A stretch of 64,000 nt of DNA, taken from contig NZ_SMKY01000003.1 in NCBI RefSeq assembly GCF_004349235.1, forward strand, positions 29,037 through 93,036. Reading direction: 5' to 3'. The notes under the pieces were generated by a model. It had not been told where the DNA came from. It was given only the letters and a program-made list of their open reading frames with translations, and searched no databases. The position numbers were made by a program, and so were the translations under genes. Within the stretch, counting starts at the first letter, position 1. Every line of letters starts with the position of its first letter. This DNA comes from Actinomadura darangshiensis. Its GTDB lineage: Bacteria > Actinomycetota > Actinomycetes > Streptosporangiales > Streptosporangiaceae. Shown in pieces: positions 15,839 to 24,524 of the stretch.

Positions 15839-16350
15839 CACTTCCTGCCGCCCTGCAGAACCTTCTGGCACGCCTGCTGCGCCGTCTCCAGGTCCGGGTC
15901 GTCGCCGACGGTGTTCTTGTCGATCCGGATGCCGGGCTGGTTCGGGTCCGGGTCCGGGAACTTCTCCACGCCGTTCTTGCGCATGCACGCGGCGAACTCG
16001 CGGGCCCGCTCCTGCTGCTTCGGGTCGGGCGCGCCGGTGCGGTTGGCCTGCGGGCTGTACTGCCGGCACGCCTCCATGGCCTTGTCGATGACGGCCTTGT
16101 TGCCCTTGGCCTTGATCTGGACGCCCTTGCCGGGCTGCGGGTCGTCCATGTCGACGCCGTGCTCGCGCATGCACTGGGCGAACTTGACGCCCATCTCCTC
16201 CTTGCCGAGCTTCTCGCCGCCCTGCTGCGCGCCGGCCGTCTTCCCGCCGCCCGCCGAGGCCACGCCCGGTCCGCCGTCGTCGTCGGACCCGCATCCGCTC
16301 AGCGCCAGCACCAGCGCGATCGGCAGCGCGGCCAGTATCCGGAGTCGCAT
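15838..16350 (-). CDS. Lipoprotein with duplicated Cys-containing motif
   Basis: A 170-residue precursor from ATG 16350, with GAGGGG eight bases upstream. The signal peptide RLRILAALPIALVLALSGC ends in a lipobox with the lipidated Cys near residue 20. Two similar repeats follow, KFAQCMREHGVDMDDP near residue 65 and EFAACMRKNGVEKFPDP near residue 125, each with a second Cys 20-35 residues on. It leads the ABC operon and is divergent from the two-component genes. A role as substrate-binding or sensing accessory is likely but not proven; no Pfam family comes to mind. Confidence 0.82.
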   Translation of the reverse strand: MRLRILAALPIALVLALSGCGSDDDGGPGVASAGGGKTAGAQQGGEKLGKEEMGVKFAQCMREHGVDMDDPQPGKGVQIKAKGNKAVIDKAMEACRQYSPQANRTGAPDPKQQERAREFAACMRKNGVEKFPDPDPNQPGIRIDKNTVGDDPDLETAQQACQKVLQGGRK

Positions 16351-16418
16351 GTGTCGTCCCCTCATGTCGGCGGCCGGAGCGGTTCCGGCCGACGAGGAGG
16401 GATGCAACCCGGCCGGAC

Positions 16419-16465
16419 GTTTCCCTTCTGTTTCCCCCTCCCGGAAGCCGATCACTAACGGAAAC
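16419..16465. promoter_or_regulatory. Candidate response-regulator binding repeats in divergent promoter
   Basis: GTTTCC occurs at 16419-16424 and again at 16430-16435, exactly 11 bases apart, and its complement GGAAAC at 16460-16465, followed by GAAAC. OmpR-type regulators bind direct repeats at 11-base spacing. The site lies between the lipoprotein/ABC operon and the response-regulator gene, so autoregulation and control of the transporter are plausible. Confidence 0.4.
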
Positions 16466-16494
16466 GAAACACGGCGTCGGGCACCATCACCGGC

Positions 16495-17151
16495 ATGAGA
16501 GTGCTGGTGGTGGAGGACGAGCGGCTGCTCGCGGGCGCGATCGCCGAATGGCTGAGGGACGACGCGCACGCCGTCGACCTCGCCCACGACGGAGCGGCGG
16601 CCCTGGAACGGGTCACCGTCAACGACTACGACGTGGTCGTCCTGGACCGCGACCTGCCGCTCGTCCACGGCGACGACGTGTGCCGGGAGATCGTCCGGGA
16701 AGGCGTCGCGGCCCGGGTCCTGATGCTCACCGCCGCCGCCGAGATCACCGACCGCGTCGACGGCCTCGGGCTCGGCGCCGACGACTACCTGACCAAGCCG
16801 TTCGCGTTCCCCGAGCTGGCCGCGCGGGTGCACGCGCTCGGCCGCCGGTGCCGTCCCGCCGCGCCGCCGGCCCTGCACCGCGCCGGCATCACGCTGGACC
16901 CGGCGCGCCGCGAGGTGTTCCGGGACGGGCGCTACGTCCCCCTCGCCCGCAAGGAGTTCGCCGTCCTCAGCGAGCTGCTCCGCGCCGACGGCGCCGTGGT
17001 GTCCGCCGAGCAGCTCCTGGAGAAGGCGTGGGACGAGCACGCCGACCCGTTCACCGGGGCCGTCCGCCTCACCGTCCTGAAGCTGCGCCGCAAGCTCGCC
17101 GACCCGCCCGTCGTCGAGACCGTCAAGGGAGCGGGGTACCGGATCCCATGA
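16495..17151 (+). CDS. OmpR/PhoB-family response regulator
   Basis: A 218-residue protein. The receiver domain (1-115) has the acidic pair VVEDE, phospho-acceptor Asp in VVLDRD (~residue 51), Thr in LMLTAAA and Lys in LTKPFAFPELA. Residues ~125-218 are a winged-helix output domain (LARKEFAVLSELLRADG ... VRLTVLKLRRKL ... VKGAGYRIP). Note the TR-type position reads VVLDRDLP, as in many actinobacterial regulators. It overlaps the kinase start by ATGA and is divergent from the ABC operon, its likely target. Confidence 0.94.
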   Translation: MRVLVVEDERLLAGAIAEWLRDDAHAVDLAHDGAAALERVTVNDYDVVVLDRDLPLVHGDDVCREIVREGVAARVLMLTAAAEITDRVDGLGLGADDYLTKPFAFPELAARVHALGRRCRPAAPPALHRAGITLDPARREVFRDGRYVPLARKEFAVLSELLRADGAVVSAEQLLEKAWDEHADPFTGAVRLTVLKLRRKLADPPVVETVKGAGYRIP

Positions 17152-18419
17152 GGCTGTCGCTCCGCGCCCGGCTCACCCTTACCTACGGCGGCCTGTTCCT
17201 GGTCGCCGGGGTGGTCCTCCTCGGCGCCACCTACGCCCTGTTCAACCAGCAGCTCTCCCGGACCGGCACCACCAAGGTGCTCGCGACCCGGCTGAACCCG
17301 GGGCCCCCGGGCGCCGCCGCCGAGAGGCCGGTGCCGGACGACCGGCTGGTCTCGGACGCCGAGCGCTGGATGCGCAAGCAGCGCGACGAGCTGCACGACG
17401 CCGCCGTCACCTCGCTCGTCACCCAGGGCTCCATCGCGCTCCTCGTCGTCGGCGGCGCCGCGGCGGGCTTCGGCTGGCTCATCGCGGGCCGGGTCCTCGC
17501 CCCGCTGCACCGCGTCACCGAGACCGCCAGCCGCATCGCCGGCTCCCCCGCCGCCGACCGCGGCCTGCACGAGCGGATCGCCCTGCGGGGCCCGCACGAC
17601 GAGGTCAAGGAGCTCGCCGACACCTTCGACTCGATGGTCGAGCGCCTCGACCGCTCCTTCGACGGCCAGCGGCGCTTCGTCGCCAACGCCTCCCACGAGC
17701 TGCGCACCCCGCTCACCCTGGGCCGCGCGCTGGTCGAGGTCGCGATGCACCGCGCCTCGGCGTCGCCGGACGTCCGGCAGCTCGGCGAGACCCTCCTGCA
17801 GATCAACCTGCGCCACGAGCGCCTCATCACCGGCCTGCTCCTGCTGGCCCGCTCGGAGAACGAGATCACCGTCCGGGCCCCGGTGGACCTGGCGGACGTG
17901 GTCGGGCACGTCGCGTCCCAGACCGCCCCGGAGGCCGAGGAGGCCGGTATCACCGTCGAGGCCGACACCGCCGAGGCCATGACGACGGGCGACGCCCTCC
18001 TCCTCGAACGCGTCGTGCAGAACCTCCTGGAGAACGGCCTGCGCCACAACACCGAGTCCGGCTGGGTCAGGCTGTCCTGCCGCACGGAGAACGGCGAGGC
18101 CGTCCTGGAGGTCGCGAATTCGGGCCCGGCCGTCCCGCCTTACGAGATCCCGGCGCTCTTCGAGCCGTTCCGGCGCATGGACAACGACCGCGTGGTGACC
18201 GCCAAGGGAGCCGGCCTGGGCCTCTCGATCGTCCAGTCGATCGTCAGGGCCCACAACGGCACGGTGACCGCCACCCCCCGCAAGCAGGGCGGCCTCCACA
18301 TAACCGTCGCCCTCCCGGCTCAGCCCGAGGGGAACAGCGTTTCTACGAACGCATTGCGGAACTTCCCGTCGGGATCGAACTCGCTCGCCACCCGAGCGAA
18401 ATCCTCCGCCCGCTCGTAA
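17148..18419 (+). CDS. Two-component sensor histidine kinase
   Basis: 423 residues. Two membrane helices (~residues 10-32 and ~90-112) flank a short outer loop; then HAMP (AGRVLAPLHRVTETASRIAG), HisKA with the phospho-acceptor in ANASHELRTPL near residue 181, and a HATPase_c domain with N-box LENGLRHN, EPFRRM and GLGLSIVQ. The catalytic domain ends naturally near HITVALPAQ. About 33 further residues run antisense through the 3' end of the alditol oxidase gene, a 100-base overlap, and look like read-through sequence. It is the cognate kinase of the regulator upstream and probably senses envelope stress relieved by the ABC exporter. Confidence 0.92.
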   Translation: MRLSLRARLTLTYGGLFLVAGVVLLGATYALFNQQLSRTGTTKVLATRLNPGPPGAAAERPVPDDRLVSDAERWMRKQRDELHDAAVTSLVTQGSIALLVVGGAAAGFGWLIAGRVLAPLHRVTETASRIAGSPAADRGLHERIALRGPHDEVKELADTFDSMVERLDRSFDGQRRFVANASHELRTPLTLGRALVEVAMHRASASPDVRQLGETLLQINLRHERLITGLLLLARSENEITVRAPVDLADVVGHVASQTAPEAEEAGITVEADTAEAMTTGDALLLERVVQNLLENGLRHNTESGWVRLSCRTENGEAVLEVANSGPAVPPYEIPALFEPFRRMDNDRVVTAKGAGLGLSIVQSIVRAHNGTVTATPRKQGGLHITVALPAQPEGNSVSTNALRNFPSGSNSLATRAKSSARS

Positions 18420-19573
18420 CCGGCGATGACGTCCCCCGCGGACATCGTCGCGACCTTGCCCCAATGCGGCCGGGCACCCAGCGGCACAAGCCTCTCCTCA
18501 AGCTCGGCGACCACCGGAAGGACCGCGCCAGGATCGTTGTGCCACGTGAAGTGCAACGTCACCGTGTCGCGCCCATAGGCGGGGCTCAGCCACAGGTCGT
18601 CCCCGCGCACGGTCCGGACCTCGGAGACGTGCAGGACCGGGGCGACCTTGCCGGCCACGCCGCGAACCTCCTCGAAGGCCCGCCCCACCGCCTCGCGAGG
18701 CAGGAACCACTCGGACTGGAGCTCCTGCCCGGCACTGGGCGTCGACTCCGGCCGGAAATGCGGAAGCCGCTCATGCCACGGCCCGGCAACCCCCATTTGC
18801 AAAGTGCACGAGGCCGGATCCATGCCGGGCACGGGATGGACGGCCTCGGCCGCCCCCAGCCCGCCGCTCCACCCCGGCGCCGGCCATCCGGTGCGGCACT
18901 TGAGCCAGACAGCGGCCTCACCGCTCCGCCAGTCGGTGAACGCACTGACGCTGTAGGCGGCCCCGAAGATCTCGTCGAACCGCCCCGCCACCTCGTCGAG
19001 CGGCACCCCGACCCGAACCCGCTGCGCCACCTCGAACGCCGGCTCGACCGCCAGCGTCACCCGGGTGACGACCCCGAGCGCCCCCAGCGCGACGACGACG
19101 CCAGGGAACACCTCGCGCCGGTCCCCGCCGGAGTGGAGGTGGCGGAGCGTGCCGTCCGGTGCCACCAGTTCCAGTGCGGTGACGGCGGCGGACAGGCAGC
19201 GGAGGGTGTCGCCGGAGCCGTGGGTGGCGGTGGCGCATGAACCGGCGACCGAGATGTGCGGGAGGGACGCCATGTTCGGCAGGGCGAGACCGTTCCGGTG
19301 GAGCACGGCGGCGACGTCGGCATAGCGGAGGCCGGCGGCGACCGTCACGCTCCGCCGCGCCGGGTCGATCTCGACCACCGGCGGCAGGGCGTCGAGGCTG
19401 ACGAGGTCGCCGGCCGTGTCGGCGACGAGGCTGAAGGAGTGGCCGCTCCCGAGCGCCCTGATCCGCCCGCTGCCCGCGACGATGCGCCGCAGCTCGTCCA
19501 CGGACTCGGGCCGGTGCACGCGAGCGGCGCCGTAGGTGACGTTCCCGGCCCAGTTGGTGCGTCGCTGATCCAC
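18320..19573 (-). CDS. Alditol oxidase / D-arabinono-1,4-lactone oxidase-family flavoprotein
   Basis: About 417 residues if started at GTG 19573 (DQRRTNWAGNVTYGA), matching the ~418 residues of Streptomyces AldO; the open frame extends further upstream without family similarity. GSGHSF near residue 46 carries the His that holds FAD covalently. SEVRTV supplies the active-site Glu and Arg, DDLWLSPAYGRD is strongly AldO-like, and HWGKV gives the Lys. Such enzymes oxidise the terminal hydroxyl of sugar alcohols to aldehydes, making hydrogen peroxide. Cytoplasmic; divergent from the STAND gene. The conserved C-terminus FDPDGKFRNAF shows the 3' end is genuine despite overlapping the kinase tail. 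Confidence 0.88.
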   Translation of the reverse strand: MDQRRTNWAGNVTYGAARVHRPESVDELRRIVAGSGRIRALGSGHSFSLVADTAGDLVSLDALPPVVEIDPARRSVTVAAGLRYADVAAVLHRNGLALPNMASLPHISVAGSCATATHGSGDTLRCLSAAVTALELVAPDGTLRHLHSGGDRREVFPGVVVALGALGVVTRVTLAVEPAFEVAQRVRVGVPLDEVAGRFDEIFGAAYSVSAFTDWRSGEAAVWLKCRTGWPAPGWSGGLGAAEAVHPVPGMDPASCTLQMGVAGPWHERLPHFRPESTPSAGQELQSEWFLPREAVGRAFEEVRGVAGKVAPVLHVSEVRTVRGDDLWLSPAYGRDTVTLHFTWHNDPGAVLPVVAELEERLVPLGARPHWGKVATMSAGDVIAGYERAEDFARVASEFDPDGKFRNAFVETLFPSG

Positions 19574-19688
19574 AACCGCACCGTATCTGCCGGGAACCAA
19601 AGGCGCCGCTTGTGTATTGATCCATACTTTTCCGGACAAGTCAGGCGTTACCGTTGCCTCAGGTCCGTCTATCCGCGGAGGGCCGGGC

Positions 19689-22463
19689 ATGACGACCTAT
19701 CTCAGCGGGGCGAGCATCGGGGGCGACTCCGTCTCCGGCGACAAGATCGTTCACCTGACCGCGGCGCCGCAGGAGCCCGACGCGCCGCCCCGCCAGCTCC
19801 CCCCTGACGTTCCCGGGTTCACCGGACGCCGGACCGTGCTGGCGCGGCTCGGTTCCCTGGTGGAGGCCGGCGGCCCGGCCCCGGTGATCATCGCGCTCAC
19901 CGGCATGCCCGGCATCGGCAAGACCGCGCTCGCGGTGCACTGGGCGCACCTGATGTCGGAGCGGTTCCCCGACGGGCAGCTCTTCCTCGACCTGCGCGGT
20001 TACTCCAAGCGGGGCGCGCTCTCCTCCCGGGAGGCGCTCGGCCAGGCCCTGCGGACCCTGCGCGTCCCGTCCGACCGGCTGCCGGTCGACGAGGACGAGC
20101 TCGCGGCGCTCTACCGGTCGCGGCTCGCCAACAAGCGCATGCTGATCGTCCTGGACGACGCCGAGGACCCGCGGCAGGTCTACCCCCTGCTCCCCGGCAC
20201 CTCCTCGTGCGTCGTCATCGTGACCGCCCGCCTGAAGCTCACGGCCTTGGTGGCGCGTTACGGCGCCCGCGCAATGGCACTCGACCTGCTGTCCGAGGCG
20301 GAGGCGCTCGACCTGGTCGGCGAGGTCGCCGGACGCGAGCGGACGCAGCAGGAGCCGGCCGCCACGGCGGCGCTCGTCCAGATGTGCGCCCGGCTTCCGC
20401 TGGCACTGCGGGTGGCCGCCGCGAACATCGCCACGCGGCCGCAGCAGTCGGTGGCCGACACCGTGCACGCCCTCGCCGAGGGCGACCGGCTGTCGAAGCT
20501 CGCCATCGGCGAGGACCCGGGCGAAGCCGTCGGCGCGACCTTCGACCTGTCCTACCGGGGCCTCGCCCAGGAGACGCGGCGCGCGTTCCGGCTCCTCGGG
20601 CTCGTCGAAGGACCGCACGTCGCCCCGGAGGCGGTCGGCGCGCTGCTCGGGGCGACGCCGGAGGCGGCACGGCGCCTCCTCTACCGGCTGGAGACGGCCG
20701 GCCTCGTCCAGGCCATCGGGGGCGGGCGCTACCACCTGCACGAACTCCTGCGCGAGTACGCGCAGGGGCGCTCCCTCGCGGAGGACTCCCCCGTCGTCCA
20801 GACCGCGGCCATCCAGCGGCTCGCGACGTGGTACCTCGCCACCGCCCAGCAGGCGGGACGGTTCCTCGACCGGTACCGGCGGACGATCCGCCAAGAGCTG
20901 ACGGCGCCGCCCGTGAACCCGGACCCGGCCGAGCGGGCCGGCCACCTCGGCTGGTTCGCCGCCGAGCAGCCGAACCTGACCGCACTCGTCCGCCAGGTCG
21001 CCCGGCTCGGCTGGGACCAGTTGACCTGGGAGCTCGCCGACGCCGTCTACGACTTCTTCGAACTGGGCCGGCACTGCCACGAGAACCTGGACGTGCACCG
21101 CCTGGGCCTGGAGGCGGCGCAGCGGGCCTCGAACCCGCTCGCCCGCTTCTTCATGCACCACCACATCTCGGTCAGCCATCGCGAACTCGGCCGGACGACG
21201 GAGGCGCTCTGGGAGGCCGCGGCCGCCCTCCAGCTCAGCATCCGGCTCCAGGACCGCTACGGCGAGGCGGCCGTCCTGGACAACCTGGCCCGGACGCACC
21301 TCCAGCTCAGCGACTACCGCATGGCGCTCGAACTGGGTAGGCAGGCCCTGAGCATCCGCCGCGAGATCAGCGACCGCCACGCCGAGGCCATCACCCTCGA
21401 CACGCTGGCCCGCGGCTACCAGGGGCTCAGCAGGTACGACGAGGCGTACGGCCACGCCGAGGACGCGCTGAAGATCCGCAAGGAGATCGGGGACCTCAGA
21501 GGCGAGGCGGAGACGCTCGACAACCTGGCCCGCATCTACTACGGCACCGGACGGATCGGCGAGTCGCTCGCGTTCACCGAGAAGGCGTTGAAGATCCGCA
21601 AGGAGATCGGGGACCGGCACGGCCAGGGGGAGACGCTCGCGTTCCTCGCCTACCTCCACATGCGCATCGGCCGCCACGAACAGGCGTGCGACCACATCGA
21701 GCAGGCCCTCGCCATCCGGCAGGAGGTCGCCGACCCGCAGGGAGAGGGGCAGGCGCTCGTCCACCTCTCCACGATCCGGCGGCGGCTCGGCCGGTTCGAG
21801 CACGCACTGGCCACCGGCCTTGAGGCCCTCGACATCCTCCAGCAGATACGCGACCGGCACGGCGAGGCGGAGGCACTGGACAACCTGAGCCGCTGCTACC
21901 GGCGGCTGGGCATGGACGAGCAGGCGCGGGCGGACGCGAACCGTGCGCTCGCCCTCCGCCGGTCGATCGGCGACCGCCTCGGCGAGGCCAACACGCTGAA
22001 CGCGCTCGGCCTCATCGAGCTGCACGCCGGACGGCTCGGGCCGGCCCGGCGGGCGGCGAAGCTCTCGCTGCGGCTCTGCAACCGGATCGACGACAAGCGG
22101 GGCCTGGCCGGCTCCCTCGACCTGCTCGCCAAGATCTACCTTGCGCTGGGGCTCTACCGGAAGGCGCTGCGCACGGCCGAACGCTCCCTCACCGTGGCCG
22201 AGGAGATCGGACAGCGCTACGGGCAGATCATCACGCTGAGCGCGATGGGCGAGATCCTCCGGCGGCTCGGCCACGCCGACGAGGCGCTGGCGCACGTCCT
22301 GGTCGCGCGGGATCTGGCGGAGCAGGCGGGCGACCGGCACGAGGAAATCAACATTCTCCGGTTGCAGGCGAAGATCCATACTGACTTGGGTCAGGCGGAC
22401 GAGTCACGGGCCGTCGCGGAGAAAGCGGCGATCAAGATATTAGATCTTGGGCAACTTCCGTAG
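19689..22463 (+). CDS. NB-ARC (STAND) ATPase with C-terminal TPR array and GDxVxGDK tag
   Basis: 924 residues from ATG 19689. The N-terminus is a short tag, GGDSVSGDKIVHL (residues 11-23). An NB-ARC module follows: Walker A GMPGIGKT at 72-79, Walker B LIVLDD at 152-157, VTARLK sensor near 180, LPLALRVAAANI (GxP-like) near 237 and a winged-helix region with YHLHELLREYA near 352. From about residue 480 to 910 there are roughly ten TPR-like repeats of ~40 residues (LDNLARTHLQLSDY, ALKIRKEIGDRHG and similar). Unlike AfsR/SARP regulators it lacks an N-terminal DNA-binding domain. STAND proteins act as ligand-triggered switches, often in immunity. No effector domain is visible, so the neighbours may supply it. 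Confidence 0.9.
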   Translation: MTTYLSGASIGGDSVSGDKIVHLTAAPQEPDAPPRQLPPDVPGFTGRRTVLARLGSLVEAGGPAPVIIALTGMPGIGKTALAVHWAHLMSERFPDGQLFLDLRGYSKRGALSSREALGQALRTLRVPSDRLPVDEDELAALYRSRLANKRMLIVLDDAEDPRQVYPLLPGTSSCVVIVTARLKLTALVARYGARAMALDLLSEAEALDLVGEVAGRERTQQEPAATAALVQMCARLPLALRVAAANIATRPQQSVADTVHALAEGDRLSKLAIGEDPGEAVGATFDLSYRGLAQETRRAFRLLGLVEGPHVAPEAVGALLGATPEAARRLLYRLETAGLVQAIGGGRYHLHELLREYAQGRSLAEDSPVVQTAAIQRLATWYLATAQQAGRFLDRYRRTIRQELTAPPVNPDPAERAGHLGWFAAEQPNLTALVRQVARLGWDQLTWELADAVYDFFELGRHCHENLDVHRLGLEAAQRASNPLARFFMHHHISVSHRELGRTTEALWEAAAALQLSIRLQDRYGEAAVLDNLARTHLQLSDYRMALELGRQALSIRREISDRHAEAITLDTLARGYQGLSRYDEAYGHAEDALKIRKEIGDLRGEAETLDNLARIYYGTGRIGESLAFTEKALKIRKEIGDRHGQGETLAFLAYLHMRIGRHEQACDHIEQALAIRQEVADPQGEGQALVHLSTIRRRLGRFEHALATGLEALDILQQIRDRHGEAEALDNLSRCYRRLGMDEQARADANRALALRRSIGDRLGEANTLNALGLIELHAGRLGPARRAAKLSLRLCNRIDDKRGLAGSLDLLAKIYLALGLYRKALRTAERSLTVAEEIGQRYGQIITLSAMGEILRRLGHADEALAHVLVARDLAEQAGDRHEEINILRLQAKIHTDLGQADESRAVAEKAAIKILDLGQLP

Positions 22464-22564
22464 AATGTCCCTTGTGTGGGCTATTGTGCGTATTTTGGGC
22501 GACTAAATTCCCATACCGCACCTATCAACGGGACCCGTGTGGTGAAATTGGCGTCCGAGCCTAC

Positions 22565-23575
22565 GTGAGGCACGGGTTAAATCACCGAGGACATGCCTTG
22601 CTCGCTTCAGATGACCGTTTTCTCACTTGCCGCGAGGTTCTGAGATGGCATTACGATCATCGGCGTCCGCACTTCCTGGGAGCTCCCCGCCGGAACTACA
22701 GCCTTCACTACACGTACCGGCACGACGGCCGGACGTACGTGGTCTCGAAAGTGCGCAGGGAGTCAGGGCGGGTCCCATTCGATCTGCAGTTCGCGATCAT
22801 GCGCACGCTGGGCGGCGACCGTTCGGCATTCGTGGTGCACCCCCCGGTCGCGTCCCGATGGAAGGGTGGCCGCGACTGGGTGACGGGGCCGGTCAACCAC
22901 TGGTTCGTCCGCGGCTACACCCGGCACGACAGGGTGCCGGACTGGCTGGCGGCCTCGCTCGTCGAGGACGCCGCACGGAAGCTCGCGCTCGTGCATCGGG
23001 CCTCGATCGCCATAGAGCCGGGTATCCTGCGCCTCCCCGGCCACGCCCTGCAGCTCTACGACTGGGCGCTGCCCGATGTTCTCGGACACATCGACCACCT
23101 GGTCACCGACATGCGGAGGCGGGAACGGGATCCCGGGCACATCAGAACGGTCTGGGCCGGACTCCACCGGCTGCGAGCCGAGCGGCCGGGACTGGCCCTC
23201 GGGCCCGAGGGGCTCACCCATCACGATCTGCGGCCGGAGAACCTCCTCGTCAGGGACGGCGAGGTCGTCGAAATCATCGACTGGGACCGGGCGCACTGGG
23301 ACGTCCAGTGGTACGACGTGGCCTTGGCGGGTCTCCATCTCGCGTCCCTGCGTCCGGCGGATCCGCGCTGGGATCTGACACAGGTGTTCATCGACGCCTA
23401 TGGGGCCGAGTCGGGGTTCCGCCTTTCGGTGGACGCCCTCGCATGGTTGTTCCGGTTCACGGCCATTCGCAATTTCGCCCTTACGCGCTCGCCGGGGAAA
23501 TGGGCCCGGCTGCTCCATGGCGTCGGGGAGCAGTGGGGCGACGGCTCAGTGCTCGTGGATGATCTTGTTGCCTAG
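22565..23575 (+). CDS. APH/choline-kinase-fold phosphotransferase
   Basis: About 336 residues if GTG 22565 is the start. The frame is open from TTG 22472, but that stretch has low GC at third positions and no ribosome site, so the start is uncertain. LTHHDLRPENLLV near residue 222 and EIIDWDRAHW near 240 are the catalytic and metal-binding loops of aminoglycoside/homoserine-type kinases. The glycine-loop region is divergent. It follows the STAND gene closely, and its first ~150 bases are poorer in G/C than the surroundings, which may mean recent acquisition. The last 30 bases overlap the convergent cyclase-like gene. The small-molecule or protein substrate is unknown; antibiotic resistance should not be assumed. 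Confidence 0.78.
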   Translation: MRHGLNHRGHALLASDDRFLTCREVLRWHYDHRRPHFLGAPRRNYSLHYTYRHDGRTYVVSKVRRESGRVPFDLQFAIMRTLGGDRSAFVVHPPVASRWKGGRDWVTGPVNHWFVRGYTRHDRVPDWLAASLVEDAARKLALVHRASIAIEPGILRLPGHALQLYDWALPDVLGHIDHLVTDMRRRERDPGHIRTVWAGLHRLRAERPGLALGPEGLTHHDLRPENLLVRDGEVVEIIDWDRAHWDVQWYDVALAGLHLASLRPADPRWDLTQVFIDAYGAESGFRLSVDALAWLFRFTAIRNFALTRSPGKWARLLHGVGEQWGDGSVLVDDLVA

Positions 23576-24331
23576 GACCATGTCGCCGTGCACCTCCACC
23601 TTGCCGCTGAAGACGGTGGTGCCCTCGGGGCCGTCCGGGTGGGGTGACGCGGGCGCCGGCGCGGGCGCGGGGACGGGGCTCCTCCCCGTCACGTACATCC
23701 AGGCGTCGGTGGTGGTCTCCTTGACCGTGATCGAGACGCGTTCGAAGGCGCGCGGGTCGATCGGGCCGTGCAGGTGCGCGACGAAGGCGTCGTAGACGAA
23801 CGGCGAGACGATGAAGCCGAGGTCGGCGCCCGAGTCGGCGAGGGCCGCCTTGAGGACGGGGGCCTCCAGGAGGCGGGCCGTCTGGATGATCACGTGGCCG
23901 TTGAGGCCCTCGGCGTCCGGGGTGACCGGCCCGACGTGCAGGGCGACGCGGAGCTGGACGCGGACGGCCCGGCTCGCGCGGTGGTTGTGCCGGCGGAGCG
24001 CGACGGCCAGGTGCCCGGCGAGCGGGTCGACCAGGGTCGCGGTCGGGACGGCCGGCGAGACGATGACGAGGGCGCCGTCGCCGCGGTCCTCGCGGTAGGT
24101 GGCGGAGGGCGGGACGCCCGACGCCTCCAGCGCGGCCAGCAGGACGGCATAGGTCACTTCGCGGACGACCCGGCGGTCGTCGTCGTCGCGGGACGGGTCG
24201 CCGAACCCGGCGACGTCGCAGAACAGGACGGAGCAGTTCAGCCCCGTCCAGGTCGCCGGGGTGCCGGCGGGCGCGCGGTCCAGCGGTGCCTCCACGCTTC
24301 GAGTGAACCCCCGGGACCGCCCGCTGTCCAT
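23546..24331 (-). CDS. Class III nucleotidyl cyclase-fold protein with C-terminal GDxVxGNK tag
   Basis: About 261 residues from ATG 24331 (a GTG at 24343 is possible). SVLFCDVAGFGD near residue 37 and YREDRGDGALVI near 90 match the two metal/substrate strands of adenylate/guanylate cyclase-like domains, and VQLRVALHVGPV the central strand. The pattern is of the divergent actinobacterial set, so catalysis is uncertain. After a Pro/Ala linker the protein ends in FSGKVEVHGDMVLGNKIIHEH (read in parts), nearly the same tag as the N-terminus of the STAND protein 2-4 kb away. That shared element suggests both work in one system. It converges on the APH gene with a 30-base overlap. Confidence 0.75.
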   Translation of the reverse strand: MDSGRSRGFTRSVEAPLDRAPAGTPATWTGLNCSVLFCDVAGFGDPSRDDDDRRVVREVTYAVLLAALEASGVPPSATYREDRGDGALVIVSPAVPTATLVDPLAGHLAVALRRHNHRASRAVRVQLRVALHVGPVTPDAEGLNGHVIIQTARLLEAPVLKAALADSGADLGFIVSPFVYDAFVAHLHGPIDPRAFERVSITVKETTTDAWMYVTGRSPVPAPAPAPASPHPDGPEGTTVFSGKVEVHGDMVLGNKIIHEH

Positions 24332-24524
24332 GCCATGGGTCACAGAACATTCCGGAGTGTTATGACCTGGTGGCATTACCCGGATTAGCCCAGTGGTGGG
24401 ACTTTTATCGCATTCCCTCGCCTCTCGCGCGGGGTCCCCGCCCGGCAACTCCCCCGGCCCCGGAGGGGACTCGCTCCTCCCGCGCGGAGACGCCACGGTG
24501 CGGGCCGGGAGAAACGGCGGAAGC

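Noticed and set aside
21241..22300. DNA tandem repeats in the STAND gene
   Set aside because: The ~120-base periodicity reflects TPR protein repeats; DNA copies differ too much to be a satellite.
19689..22463. AfsR/SARP transcriptional regulator
   Set aside because: There is no OmpR-like winged helix or bacterial transcriptional activation domain before the NB-ARC module.
22565..23575. Aminoglycoside resistance gene
   Set aside because: Only the generic APH-fold catalytic loops match; the sequence is divergent and the context is a STAND/cyclase island, so a resistance call is unsupported.
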